Positions 1-5,598 of a stretch of 5,598 nt of DNA are shown piece after piece. A program made the translations under genes and the position numbers. Each line of letters starts with the position of its first letter. Within the stretch, counting starts at the first letter, position 1. The stretch comes from a bacterium (lineage in GTDB: Bacteria > Thermosulfidibacterota > Thermosulfidibacteria > Thermosulfidibacterales > Thermosulfidibacteraceae), in the NCBI GenBank assembly GCA_027022065.1, contig JALVZS010000100.1, positions 1 to 5,598 of the forward strand, written 5' to 3'. The notes beneath the pieces were generated by a model. It was not told the DNA's origin, ran no database searches, and was given only the letters and a program-made list of their open reading frames with translations.

Positions 1-12
1 CTTCTGGGGTGG

Positions 13-384
13 ATGTCGTTATCTGTGTGGCTGGTGTTAAGGTTTTTGTCTTCGGTTCCGCTTTTTAGAAGCGGGATCCCCGGCGTTTACGGGGTGGCTC
101 TGAAGGCTGAGGAAGGAAGCTTTTTTGAAAGTTGCACTCCTATAACAGATGCGGAGGATTTGAGGGACTGGTATTCTAGGAGGCCTGAAGAGCTTGGTTG
201 GTATAAGGTGTACACCTGTGGGGAGGGGGAAGCTTATCTAAAGCTTTTCTACAGAGGAAGGTGGCTGGATAGGTGGAGTGGTAAAGGTAAGCCTCAGTTT
301 CTGGCTTTTATCTGTGGCGACGATGTCCGCTTCGTTGTGCCTTTTTCTTTTTACAGCTTTGCTCCTAAGGTTGAAGCTTTTTAA
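13..384 (+). CDS. Hypothetical protein, possibly 5'-truncated by the window edge
   Basis: I do not recognise this protein. From the ATG at 13 it has 123 residues. Residues 1-18 form a hydrophobic stretch that could be a membrane anchor, the last helix of a longer membrane protein, or a poor signal peptide, since it has no basic n-region. The rest is soluble-looking and rich in Trp, Tyr and Phe, with three well-separated cysteines (C41, C69, C101). The start is uncertain. The ATG has GGGG only three bases upstream, too close for a normal ribosome-binding site, and the frame is open to base 1, so the gene may begin before the window. It stops with TAA at 382-384, 81 bases before the next TTG codon and in the same frame as the following gene. 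Codon use (AGG/AGA arginine) matches its neighbours, which supports real coding. It could belong to the same operon, but nothing seen here fixes a function. Confidence 0.5.
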   Translation: MSLSVWLVLRFLSSVPLFRSGIPGVYGVALKAEEGSFFESCTPITDAEDLRDWYSRRPEELGWYKVYTCGEGEAYLKLFYRGRWLDRWSGKGKPQFLAFICGDDVRFVVPFSFYSFAPKVEAF

Positions 385-389
385 GGATT

Positions 390-418
390 TTGTGTAAGTT
401 TAAGCAGGATCATTAAAT
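390..418 (+). promoter_or_regulatory. Weak sigma-70-like promoter candidate
   Basis: TTGTGT (390-395, 3 of 6 matches to TTGACA) is followed after 17 bases by TTAAAT (413-418, 4 of 6 matches to TATAAT). It is the best-spaced candidate I found in the only intergenic gap of the window and would drive the four downstream genes. The match is poor and this A+T-rich stretch could produce it by chance. Transcription would begin near 425, leaving a very short leader before the candidate CTG start at 439. Confidence 0.2.
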
Positions 419-423
419 TATCC
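407..423 (+). repeat. 17-bp imperfect palindrome, possible operator
   Basis: GGATcATTaAATtATCC reads almost the same on both strands: seven of eight base pairs match around the central A at 415, with one mismatch (C411/T419). It lies between the first gene and the binding-protein gene and overlaps the -10 of the weak promoter candidate, a usual place for a repressor site. It is not followed by a T-run and is not G+C-rich, so it is not a good terminator. A chance palindrome in A+T-rich DNA is possible. Confidence 0.25.
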
Positions 424-427
424 CTTT

Positions 428-433
428 GGAGAG
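428..433 (+). promoter_or_regulatory. Ribosome-binding site that bears on the start of the binding-protein gene
   Basis: GGAGAG stands five bases before an in-frame CTG at 439, which is good Shine-Dalgarno spacing. A second purine run, GAGGAG at 441-446, lies 19 bases before the TTG at 466, too far for efficient initiation there. Together they suggest that translation may begin upstream of the first conventional start codon. Confidence 0.35.
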
Positions 434-465
434 CGTTTCTGAGGAGCGGGGTAGTTATATTACTT

Positions 466-1290
466 TTGTTTTACTATATCAGCATCCTCTTTAGCACAGC
501 TCGGGCTGGTTCTTTGTGCAGGTGTGTGGATGTAGTTCTCTCTGACAGGCTCAAGCCTTATATAGAGATAGCGCAGGGACTTAAAGAATACCTAAAAGGG
601 GTTGATGTTAGGCTAGTCATAGCGGGTAGCGGAGAAACGGCCAGAGTTTTAAAAAACAGCCCTTGTGGCTGCTCTGTTGGGGTAGGGGCTTTTGCTTCAA
701 ACATAGTTGCTGGCAGTTCTAAAAAACATAAAATTTGCTCTCTGATAATATACCCTTTCATAGGCAACTGGCATAACTCTTGTGATTGTGGAGTTTATGC
801 AGAGGTTCCCCCCGGACTGATAATTGACAGCGTGGTCGGGCTAATAAAAACTCCTAAGATACTGGTTCTATATTCTGATCAGGCCATTGAGCCTTACATT
901 GAGAGGATAAGAGAAGAAGCTGATAAAAAAGCGTTCGTAGCGGCTGTTAGGATATCTTCTATAGAGGAGTTAAAGAAAAAGCTTGATATCCTCTGGAAAG
1001 ACATAGACGTTTTGCTGTTTGTTCCTGATCCCATTTTCTCTTCCGAAGGACTTATAAGGTGGTTGGTTAATCAAGCCCTGCTCCATAGAAAGCTAGCAGT
1101 GGGTTACAACAGATTCTTTCTGCAGGTGGGGGCTGGGGTAGCGGTTACTATAGATTATGAGAAGACGGGAGAAGAAACGGCAAAGCTGCTCGGAAGCTGC
1201 GTTGGGCAGAAAAAGGGCAGGTGGATACCCGCTGTGTACCGGGTCTTGTTTAACGATAAGGTGCTAAAGTTCTTGGGTGTGGGGAGATGA
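466..1290 (+). CDS. Periplasmic substrate-binding-like protein (PF04392 type), cysteine-rich
   Basis: This is probably an exported, ligand-binding protein with the two-lobed fold of ABC-transporter substrate-binding proteins of the PF04392 (TrpX-like) family. From the TTG at 466 it has 274 residues, somewhat short for the family. The C-terminal half carries the clearest family pattern: VDVLLFVPDP (181-189), then an AVGYNRFFLQVGAGVAVTID segment (211-230) and TGEETAKLL (234-242). Residues 1-14 look like the end of a signal peptide, with likely cleavage after ARA (12-14). In-frame codons from 439 add MRSGVVILL, which would complete a typical signal sequence, so the true start may be a CTG at 439. 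Eight cysteines include three CxC pairs (18/20, 67/69, 106/108) plus C91 and C245, unusual for the family. No lipobox is seen. Its stop overlaps the kinase start by 4 nt, and no permease or ATPase gene is present in the window, which suggests a sensory rather than a transport role (inference). Confidence 0.85.
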   Translation: MFYYISILFSTARAGSLCRCVDVVLSDRLKPYIEIAQGLKEYLKGVDVRLVIAGSGETARVLKNSPCGCSVGVGAFASNIVAGSSKKHKICSLIIYPFIGNWHNSCDCGVYAEVPPGLIIDSVVGLIKTPKILVLYSDQAIEPYIERIREEADKKAFVAAVRISSIEELKKKLDILWKDIDVLLFVPDPIFSSEGLIRWLVNQALLHRKLAVGYNRFFLQVGAGVAVTIDYEKTGEETAKLLGSCVGQKKGRWIPAVYRVLFNDKVLKFLGVGR

Positions 1291-2663
1291 AGTGGAACAT
1301 AAACGCTAGGATATTTGCAATCTTAACTGTAACGGTTGTTATATCTTCGCTGGCTGTAACGGCTATAACTTACAATATATTTTCCCAGGTCGTTGAGAGC
1401 AGATTTAGGGAAAACCTGCAGCTTACTGCTCGTCACCTTGCCACTGGGGTGAGCATATCGCTGTTGTTCAGGGATGTGTCTTTGATGTCTAGGCTTTCTA
1501 AGACAGTTATGCAGGATCCTGCCGTAATAGGTGTTAGGATAGAGGACGATAAGGGTGAGCAGATATTTAAGCTTGGCTCTGTTGAAGGTAAACACATAGA
1601 TGTTCCCGTCTACATGGCCGAGTCTGAGGAATCCATAGTGTTTCTTCCAAGCGGGCGGAAAAAAGCGTTGGGAACTATTTCCATTTTCTACACGGAAAAG
1701 CACCTAAGGGAGATTTTGGAAAGGCTCGTTTACAAGATAGCCTTAGCGGTTATGCTGGTGATAGTTATAATGACGGTTGTTTCGTATTACACCGTATCAA
1801 GGGCTATAGTTAATCCCCTCATAGGACTTCTACAGGCGGTGAGGGAGGTAAGTGGCGGTAATCTGGATGTGGTTATAAAAGAAGGGAGTCTTCCGGAGAT
1901 TGCTGAGCTTTCTAGGGCTTTTTCAGATATGCTGATTTCTTTGAAGGAGCATCAGGAGCTGTTGAGAAAAACCTATGAGGAGTCTGCCAAGCAAAAGGTT
2001 CTAGCGGATGTTGGCAGGTTTGCCTTTGCCGTGGCTCACGAAATAAAGAATCCGCTTGGAATTATAAAGGGTTCTATGGACCTTCTTAGGAAGGAGGAAG
2101 TGGATAAGGCAACGAAGCTGCAGCTTTTGGGCTTCATTGAAGAGGAAGTTAAAAGGATAGATGGACTAATAAAGGACTTTTTACAGCTGGCTAAGTTCAG
2201 TAAACCCTCTCTTAAGGTTATAAACATTAAAGATTTTCTGCAGAATCTCAAGGAAAAGATCTGCATGAATGGATGTGACTTTGAGATCTCTGTAGAGGCT
2301 GAGGTAAACGAGATAACGGCGGATCCTGTGAAGCTTGAGAGGATAATGGTAAATCTCGTGAGAAACGCTGTGGAGGCCGGTGCTAAAAGGATACTTATAA
2401 GAGTAACCCAGGGTGAAGAGGGCTGGGTCATCCAGGTGCACGATGATGGACCGGGTGTTGGTGAGGAGGAGAAGGATAAGATTTTCCAGCCCTTTTACAC
2501 CACAAAGCCTTCGGGAACGGGGCTTGGTTTGGCCATAGTTTCTCAGGAGGCATATTCCATGGGGGGAAAGGTCTGGGTTGAGGATTCTCACCTGGGAGGT
2601 GCCTGTTTCTGCGTATTTCTTCCTAGGAGGGGTGAAGATGGCGCAGATTCTAGTGGTAGATGA
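1287..2663 (+). CDS. Membrane sensor histidine kinase (HAMP, HisKA, HATPase)
   Basis: This 458-residue protein is the sensor of a two-component system and autophosphorylates on His. Two membrane helices (about 9-33 and 149-171) bracket a periplasmic domain of about 115 residues. Its DPAVIGVRIEDDKGE stretch (77-91) resembles a small Cache/PDC fold; this call is tentative. A HAMP linker follows (about 170-222, Pro177). The dimerisation domain holds the H-box FAVAHEIKNPL (247-257), with His251 as phosphoacceptor. The ATPase domain has an N-box around N356/N360, G1 DDGPG (386-390), F-box FQPFYTTK (400-407) and G2 GTGLGLA (410-416), so all catalytic motifs are intact. There is no cytoplasmic PAS domain. 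The layout resembles ZraS/NtrB-type kinases that partner sigma-54 regulators, which fits the next gene. The ATG overlaps the preceding stop (ATGA); GGTG at 1276-1279 is a plausible ribosome-binding site. C326/C330 and C440/C442 are minor curiosities. The ligand is unknown. Confidence 0.96.
   Translation: MKWNINARIFAILTVTVVISSLAVTAITYNIFSQVVESRFRENLQLTARHLATGVSISLLFRDVSLMSRLSKTVMQDPAVIGVRIEDDKGEQIFKLGSVEGKHIDVPVYMAESEESIVFLPSGRKKALGTISIFYTEKHLREILERLVYKIALAVMLVIVIMTVVSYYTVSRAIVNPLIGLLQAVREVSGGNLDVVIKEGSLPEIAELSRAFSDMLISLKEHQELLRKTYEESAKQKVLADVGRFAFAVAHEIKNPLGIIKGSMDLLRKEEVDKATKLQLLGFIEEEVKRIDGLIKDFLQLAKFSKPSLKVINIKDFLQNLKEKICMNGCDFEISVEAEVNEITADPVKLERIMVNLVRNAVEAGAKRILIRVTQGEEGWVIQVHDDGPGVGEEEKDKIFQPFYTTKPSGTGLGLAIVSQEAYSMGGKVWVEDSHLGGACFCVFLPRRGEDGADSSGR
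2625..2630 (+). promoter_or_regulatory. Strong ribosome-binding site fixing the response-regulator start
   Basis: AGGAGG inside the end of the kinase gene is seven bases before the ATG at 2638. It identifies that ATG, rather than an in-frame ATG at 2578, as the regulator's start. The protein then begins MAQILVVDDEE, exactly where receiver domains normally begin. Confidence 0.85.
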
Positions 2664-3999
2664 TGAGGAGAAGATAAGGAAGATTCTTAAGATCATGCTT
2701 TCTCTAAGGGGCCATTCTGTTGATGAAGCTACCACGGGTGAGGAAGCCTTGGCCAAAATAAAGGAGAGCTATTACGACCTGGTGATAGCCGACATAAAGA
2801 TGCCGGGTATGGATGGGCTGCAGCTTCTTAGAGAGGTGAATGAGTTGGAATATCCTGTCCCCGTGGTTTTCATCACTGCCTATGCCACAGTGGAGTCTGC
2901 TGTGGAAGCAATGAAGATGGGGGCCGTAGACTACATATCAAAGCCCTTTGACGAGGACAGACTGATCTTAACCGTGGAGAAGGCCCTTGGCATATCAAGG
3001 ATACTGGCAGAGAAGAGACAGCTTCAGGAAGAGTTGGACAGAAAAACGCTGCCCAAGGACATCGTTTGCGAATCTGAGGCGATGAAGAAAGTTATACAGC
3101 TAGCGGAGAAGGTGGCAAAGTTGAAGGGAAGCACCGTTCTGATAACAGGCGAGTCGGGAGTGGGCAAAGAGGTGGTTGCAAGATACATCCACAGGATAAG
3201 CCCTAGGGCAAAGCACAGGTTTATAGCGGTTAACTGTGCTGCTATCCCGTCCACTCTTCTAGAATCGGAACTCTTTGGTTACGAGAAGGGCTCTTTTACT
3301 GGAGCCACTTCCCGCAAGAAGGGGGTGTTTGAAAGTGCCAATGGAGGCACGGTTTTTCTTGATGAGATAGGGGATATGCCTCTGGAGGCCCAGGCGAAGC
3401 TTCTAAGGGTGTTGCAGGAAAAGAAGGTGCAAAGGATAGGTGGTACTGAAGAGATACCAGTTGATGTTAGGATAATAGCTGCTACGAACAAGGACCTTGA
3501 GCAGTTGGTAAGGGAAGGCAAGTTTAGAGAGGATCTGTATTACAGGTTGAATGTGTTTCCCATATACATCCCACCTCTAAGGGAGAGAAGAGAGGATATA
3601 GAGCCTCTAACGAGGCTGTTTGTGGAGAGGGTGATGGGGAAGCCCCCTCAGGGACCTGTGCTTACCTCTGGGGCCAAAAAACTTCTTGAAGAGTATCCTT
3701 TCCCTGGCAATGTTAGGGAGCTTGCCAATGCGGTAGAGAGGGCGATTATCCTGTCGGGAGGGGAACTGCCCTTAACCGCTGAGCACTTTTCCTTCCTGAC
3801 GGCTTCTTCCAAGCCTACACAAAGGAAATACATGTTTGAGCTTCCTCCGGAAGGGATATCCTTGGAAGAGCTGGAAAAGGAGCTCATAAAACAGGCCCTT
3901 GAGAGAACGGGCGGGAACAAAAGTGCTGCTGCAAGGTTGTTGGGACTAACAAGGACAAAGCTCAGAACGAGGCTAAAGATGCTGGAAGAGGAGAAGTAA
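2638..3999 (+). CDS. NtrC-family sigma-54-dependent response regulator
   Basis: This 453-residue regulator activates RNA polymerase carrying sigma-54 by ATP-driven remodelling. The receiver domain (about 2-120) has the acidic pair D8/D9, phosphoacceptor D52 in IADIKMPGMDG, T80 and K102. The AAA+ domain (about 142-372) has Walker A GESGVGKE (171-178), a GSFTGA sigma-54-contact loop (218-223; Ser replaces the usual Ala), Walker B TVFLDEIGD (238-246) with D242/E243, sensor-I AATNKDL (281-287) and GNVREL (357-362) containing the R360 arginine. The C-terminal Fis-type helix-turn-helix covers about 425-447 (GGNKSAAARLLGLTRTKL). All three domains are complete and the length is typical of the NtrC/ZraR/AtoC group. 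The start at 2638 is set by AGGAGG and overlaps the kinase by 26 nt; an ATG at 2578 would add 20 residues that are not receiver-like. The overlap implies that kinase and regulator are translated together as cognate partners. Targets are not visible in the intergenic DNA. Confidence 0.97.
   Translation: MAQILVVDDEEKIRKILKIMLSLRGHSVDEATTGEEALAKIKESYYDLVIADIKMPGMDGLQLLREVNELEYPVPVVFITAYATVESAVEAMKMGAVDYISKPFDEDRLILTVEKALGISRILAEKRQLQEELDRKTLPKDIVCESEAMKKVIQLAEKVAKLKGSTVLITGESGVGKEVVARYIHRISPRAKHRFIAVNCAAIPSTLLESELFGYEKGSFTGATSRKKGVFESANGGTVFLDEIGDMPLEAQAKLLRVLQEKKVQRIGGTEEIPVDVRIIAATNKDLEQLVREGKFREDLYYRLNVFPIYIPPLRERREDIEPLTRLFVERVMGKPPQGPVLTSGAKKLLEEYPFPGNVRELANAVERAIILSGGELPLTAEHFSFLTASSKPTQRKYMFELPPEGISLEELEKELIKQALERTGGNKSAAARLLGLTRTKLRTRLKMLEEEK
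3988..3993 (+). promoter_or_regulatory. Ribosome-binding site for the TonB-dependent receptor
   Basis: GAGGAG within the last codons of the response regulator lies seven bases before the GTG at 4001. It is the only reasonable initiation signal for the receptor: the receptor frame has a stop at 3974-3976 and no ATG, GTG or TTG between that stop and 4001. The site lies within translated regulator mRNA, so the two genes are probably translationally coupled. Confidence 0.7.
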
Positions 4000-4000
4000 G

Positions 4001-5598
4001 GTGCTGGTTTTGCTTTTACTTCTGTGCTTCTGTGCCACGGTTCATGCTAATCCGTACCTTTCGGAAAAGCTATTGTTTGTGGGGGAAGACAATCAGGTTC
4101 TCACAATAGCAACCGGTAAGCCACAACTTCCCTATAAAGCACCTGCCGTGGCGGATGTTATCACTGATAGGCAGATGCAGAGGTACGGCTTCAGAACTCT
4201 AGGGGAGGTTTTGTCCACTGTTCCTGGATTTTCTGTTCTCCCGTTAGAGAGTGCCTATTCTCTGTTCCTTAGAGGGATACGCTCAGGAGCACTGTTGCTC
4301 TACGATGGGGTGCCTTTGACCACTGATAGCACAAAGGCCATCTATCCCTTGGGTGATGAGCTTTCTCTTGATCAGGTGAAGAGGATAGAGGTGGTTAGGG
4401 GTAGCGGCTCTGTGCTGTGGGGACCTGATGCCTTTGCGGGAGTCATAAACATAGTGCCTAAAAGGGGGAGAGACTTTTCCGGTCTGCAGATGAAAGTTAT
4501 GTCTGGCACCCCTGATGGGTATAGGGGTTTTGGTATGTCCTTTGGCAAGGATTTTGGCCTATGGGATGTTGCAGGTTTCTTGAGCTACAAGAGGAAGGAG
4601 TCGTTCCTGGGAGGACTGGCTCAGGAGTTCTGGGAGGGGGGATTAAATCTTTATGTGATGGATTCTCTTCAGGTATGTGCCCGGCTGTCAAGCTACAGGA
4701 GACCTTACAGAGCAAGGCTCAAATTGAGGGAGGGAGAGGTTTCCTGGACTTCTAGAAAAGACGTTCCCTTTAGTCTTTTCAAAGTTGAGTACAAAAAAGA
4801 GCTTGGCAGTGCCCTTTTCAAGCTTAAGGGGGCTTTTTCTCAGTGGAATATAACGCAGAGGGATGGGAAGTACTCCTACGGTTACAGGGATAGGATCTAT
4901 TTACTTGAAGGAATGGTGACGAAGGAGCTTTTTGACGGTAAGGGGCTTCTGACAGTTGGAGCTTCCATAAGGAGAAACTTTGCAAAGAACGCGGTGGTGA
5001 ACGTTAGAAGTTTTATACCTGAGTACCTAGCTGCGTCTGTCCCTGTATCTCCTCTGGTTGACAAGCGGTCTTTTGACACCACCCTTTACTCTGCCTTTGC
5101 TCAGTATGTGCACAGGTGGAAGGCGTTTGAGGCGTGGGCTGGTGCTAGAGTTGATAAGCACAGTGATTACGAAAGCAAGGTTTCTTACACTGTGGGCTTG
5201 GGTTTTTACCCTTCGGATAGATTCTCCTTGAAGGTTGTAGGTGGCACATCTTACAGAACTCCCTACGCTTCTCAGTTTCTCAGAAACAAGGTTTCTCCAG
5301 AAAAGCTTACGTCTGTCAGTGCAGAGGTAAGATACAGCCCTTGGAAATGGCTGAGTTTAAAGTTAATGCCTTTTTACAACGACGTGGAAAGGCACGTTAG
5401 CGAGGATTCCTACATGGGATACTCAAGGCCGGCAGACTATTCCACATGGGGTACTGAGTTTAGGATTGATGTTAAAAGAAAGAAGCTGGAGGGGTGGTTC
5501 GACATTACCTATCTCAACAGAAACGGGGGAAAGGAAAAGTTCAAAGTGCTGGACTACATAATTATAACCCCCGAATCTATGGAGGCGGTTTACTCTTA
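4001..5598 (+). CDS. TonB-dependent outer-membrane receptor, 3' end beyond the window
   Basis: This is an outer-membrane active-transport channel powered by the TonB-ExbBD system; 532 codons are present and the gene runs off the window. A short signal peptide (residues 1-16, cleavage after VHA) is followed by a TonB-box-like stretch QVLTIATG (32-39). The plug domain (about 47-155) has the familiar series: VITDRQMQRYGFRTLGEVL, VPGFSV (74-79), FLRGIR (89-94), LLLYDGVPL (98-106), VKRIEVVRGSGSVLWGPDAFAG (126-147, starting VKRIEVVRG) and VINIVPKRG (148-156). The remainder is amphipathic beta-barrel sequence, with the typical TSYRTPYASQF (416-426), SPEKLTSVSAE (432-442) and FYNDVE (458-463). A full protein would usually have about 600-700 residues, so roughly the last strands are missing. 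GTG is the only usable start, one base after the regulator's stop. The n-region has no basic residue, which is unusual. Substrate class is not evident; the look is CirA/BtuB-like. Its position in the operon suggests that it is co-expressed with the sensor genes. Confidence 0.95.
   Translation, partial: MLVLLLLLCFCATVHANPYLSEKLLFVGEDNQVLTIATGKPQLPYKAPAVADVITDRQMQRYGFRTLGEVLSTVPGFSVLPLESAYSLFLRGIRSGALLLYDGVPLTTDSTKAIYPLGDELSLDQVKRIEVVRGSGSVLWGPDAFAGVINIVPKRGRDFSGLQMKVMSGTPDGYRGFGMSFGKDFGLWDVAGFLSYKRKESFLGGLAQEFWEGGLNLYVMDSLQVCARLSSYRRPYRARLKLREGEVSWTSRKDVPFSLFKVEYKKELGSALFKLKGAFSQWNITQRDGKYSYGYRDRIYLLEGMVTKELFDGKGLLTVGASIRRNFAKNAVVNVRSFIPEYLAASVPVSPLVDKRSFDTTLYSAFAQYVHRWKAFEAWAGARVDKHSDYESKVSYTVGLGFYPSDRFSLKVVGGTSYRTPYASQFLRNKVSPEKLTSVSAEVRYSPWKWLSLKLMPFYNDVERHVSEDSYMGYSRPADYSTWGTEFRIDVKRKKLEGWFDITYLNRNGGKEKFKVLDYIIITPESMEAVYS

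Noticed and set aside
385-438. A possible intrinsic terminator after the first gene.
   Set aside because: The only inverted repeat there is A+T-rich and weak, and it is not followed by a run of T.
382-466. The first protein and the binding protein share a reading frame, separated by a single TAA, which suggested stop read-through or a broken fusion gene.
   Set aside because: The intervening codons end in a typical signal peptide with its own ribosome-binding site, and the two proteins show no sign of one domain split in two. One shared frame in three is expected by chance.
769-784. TGGCAT-N5-TTGTG, resembling a sigma-54 -24/-12 promoter.
   Set aside because: It lies inside the binding-protein coding sequence, and the essential -12 GC is GT. 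No proper GG-N10-GC pair was found in 385-465.
2578-2637. A longer start for the response regulator at ATG 2578.
   Set aside because: The extra 20 residues are not receiver sequence and lie within the kinase's coding end. AGGAGG at 2625-2630 points to ATG 2638, where the receiver fold begins.
1323-3920. Several open frames on the - strand opposite the kinase and regulator genes.
   Set aside because: All are antisense to clear, full-length genes, with compositions expected of the complement of coding DNA; none resembles a known protein.
4561-4755. A 64-codon open frame on the + strand within the receptor gene.
   Set aside because: It overlaps continuous, well-recognised receptor coding in another frame and has no domain or initiation signal of its own.
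1-5598. CRISPR array, tRNA/rRNA, insertion-sequence ends or tandem repeats.
   Set aside because: No regularly spaced repeats, tRNA-like cloverleaf, transposase coding or terminal inverted repeats were seen; nearly all the window is accounted for by protein genes.

Overview
The window looks like DNA from a thermophilic, Gram-negative bacterium. Arginine is written almost only as AGA/AGG and isoleucine largely as ATA. Genes are packed with overlaps, and the proteins are rich in Lys, Glu and Val. The TonB-dependent receptor shows there is an outer membrane. These traits would fit Aquificota (for example the Hydrogenobacter/Thermocrinis group) or a similar lineage, but that placement is inferred from composition only. 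All recognisable genes lie on the + strand.

Layout: (1) Bases 1-384 hold a short protein of unknown function, perhaps the C-terminal part of a gene that begins before the window. (2) Bases 385-465 are a short gap with a near-palindrome, a weak promoter-like sequence and a ribosome-binding site that points to an unusual start for the next gene. (3) About 439/466 to 1290 encodes an exported, cysteine-rich protein related to the ABC-transporter substrate-binding family of the PF04392 type. (4) 1287-2663 encodes a membrane histidine kinase. (5) 2638-3999 encodes an NtrC-type sigma-54-dependent response regulator. (6) From 4001 to the window end runs the N-terminal 532 codons of a TonB-dependent outer-membrane receptor. 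Genes 3 to 6 overlap by 4 nt, overlap by 26 nt, and are separated by 1 nt, so they are very probably one transcription unit. No stretch longer than 300 bases is without a gene.

How it may work (inference): the periplasmic binding protein has no permease or ATPase gene beside it in this window and directly precedes a two-component pair. It may therefore act as a solute- or metal-sensing accessory to the kinase rather than as part of a transporter. The kinase would phosphorylate Asp52 of the regulator, which would activate sigma-54 promoters, perhaps including one for uptake of the same ligand through the outer-membrane receptor. The three CxC motifs of the binding protein make a soft metal or thiol chemistry a reasonable first guess, but the ligand cannot be read from the sequence. 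No -24/-12 promoter was seen in the intergenic DNA of the window.
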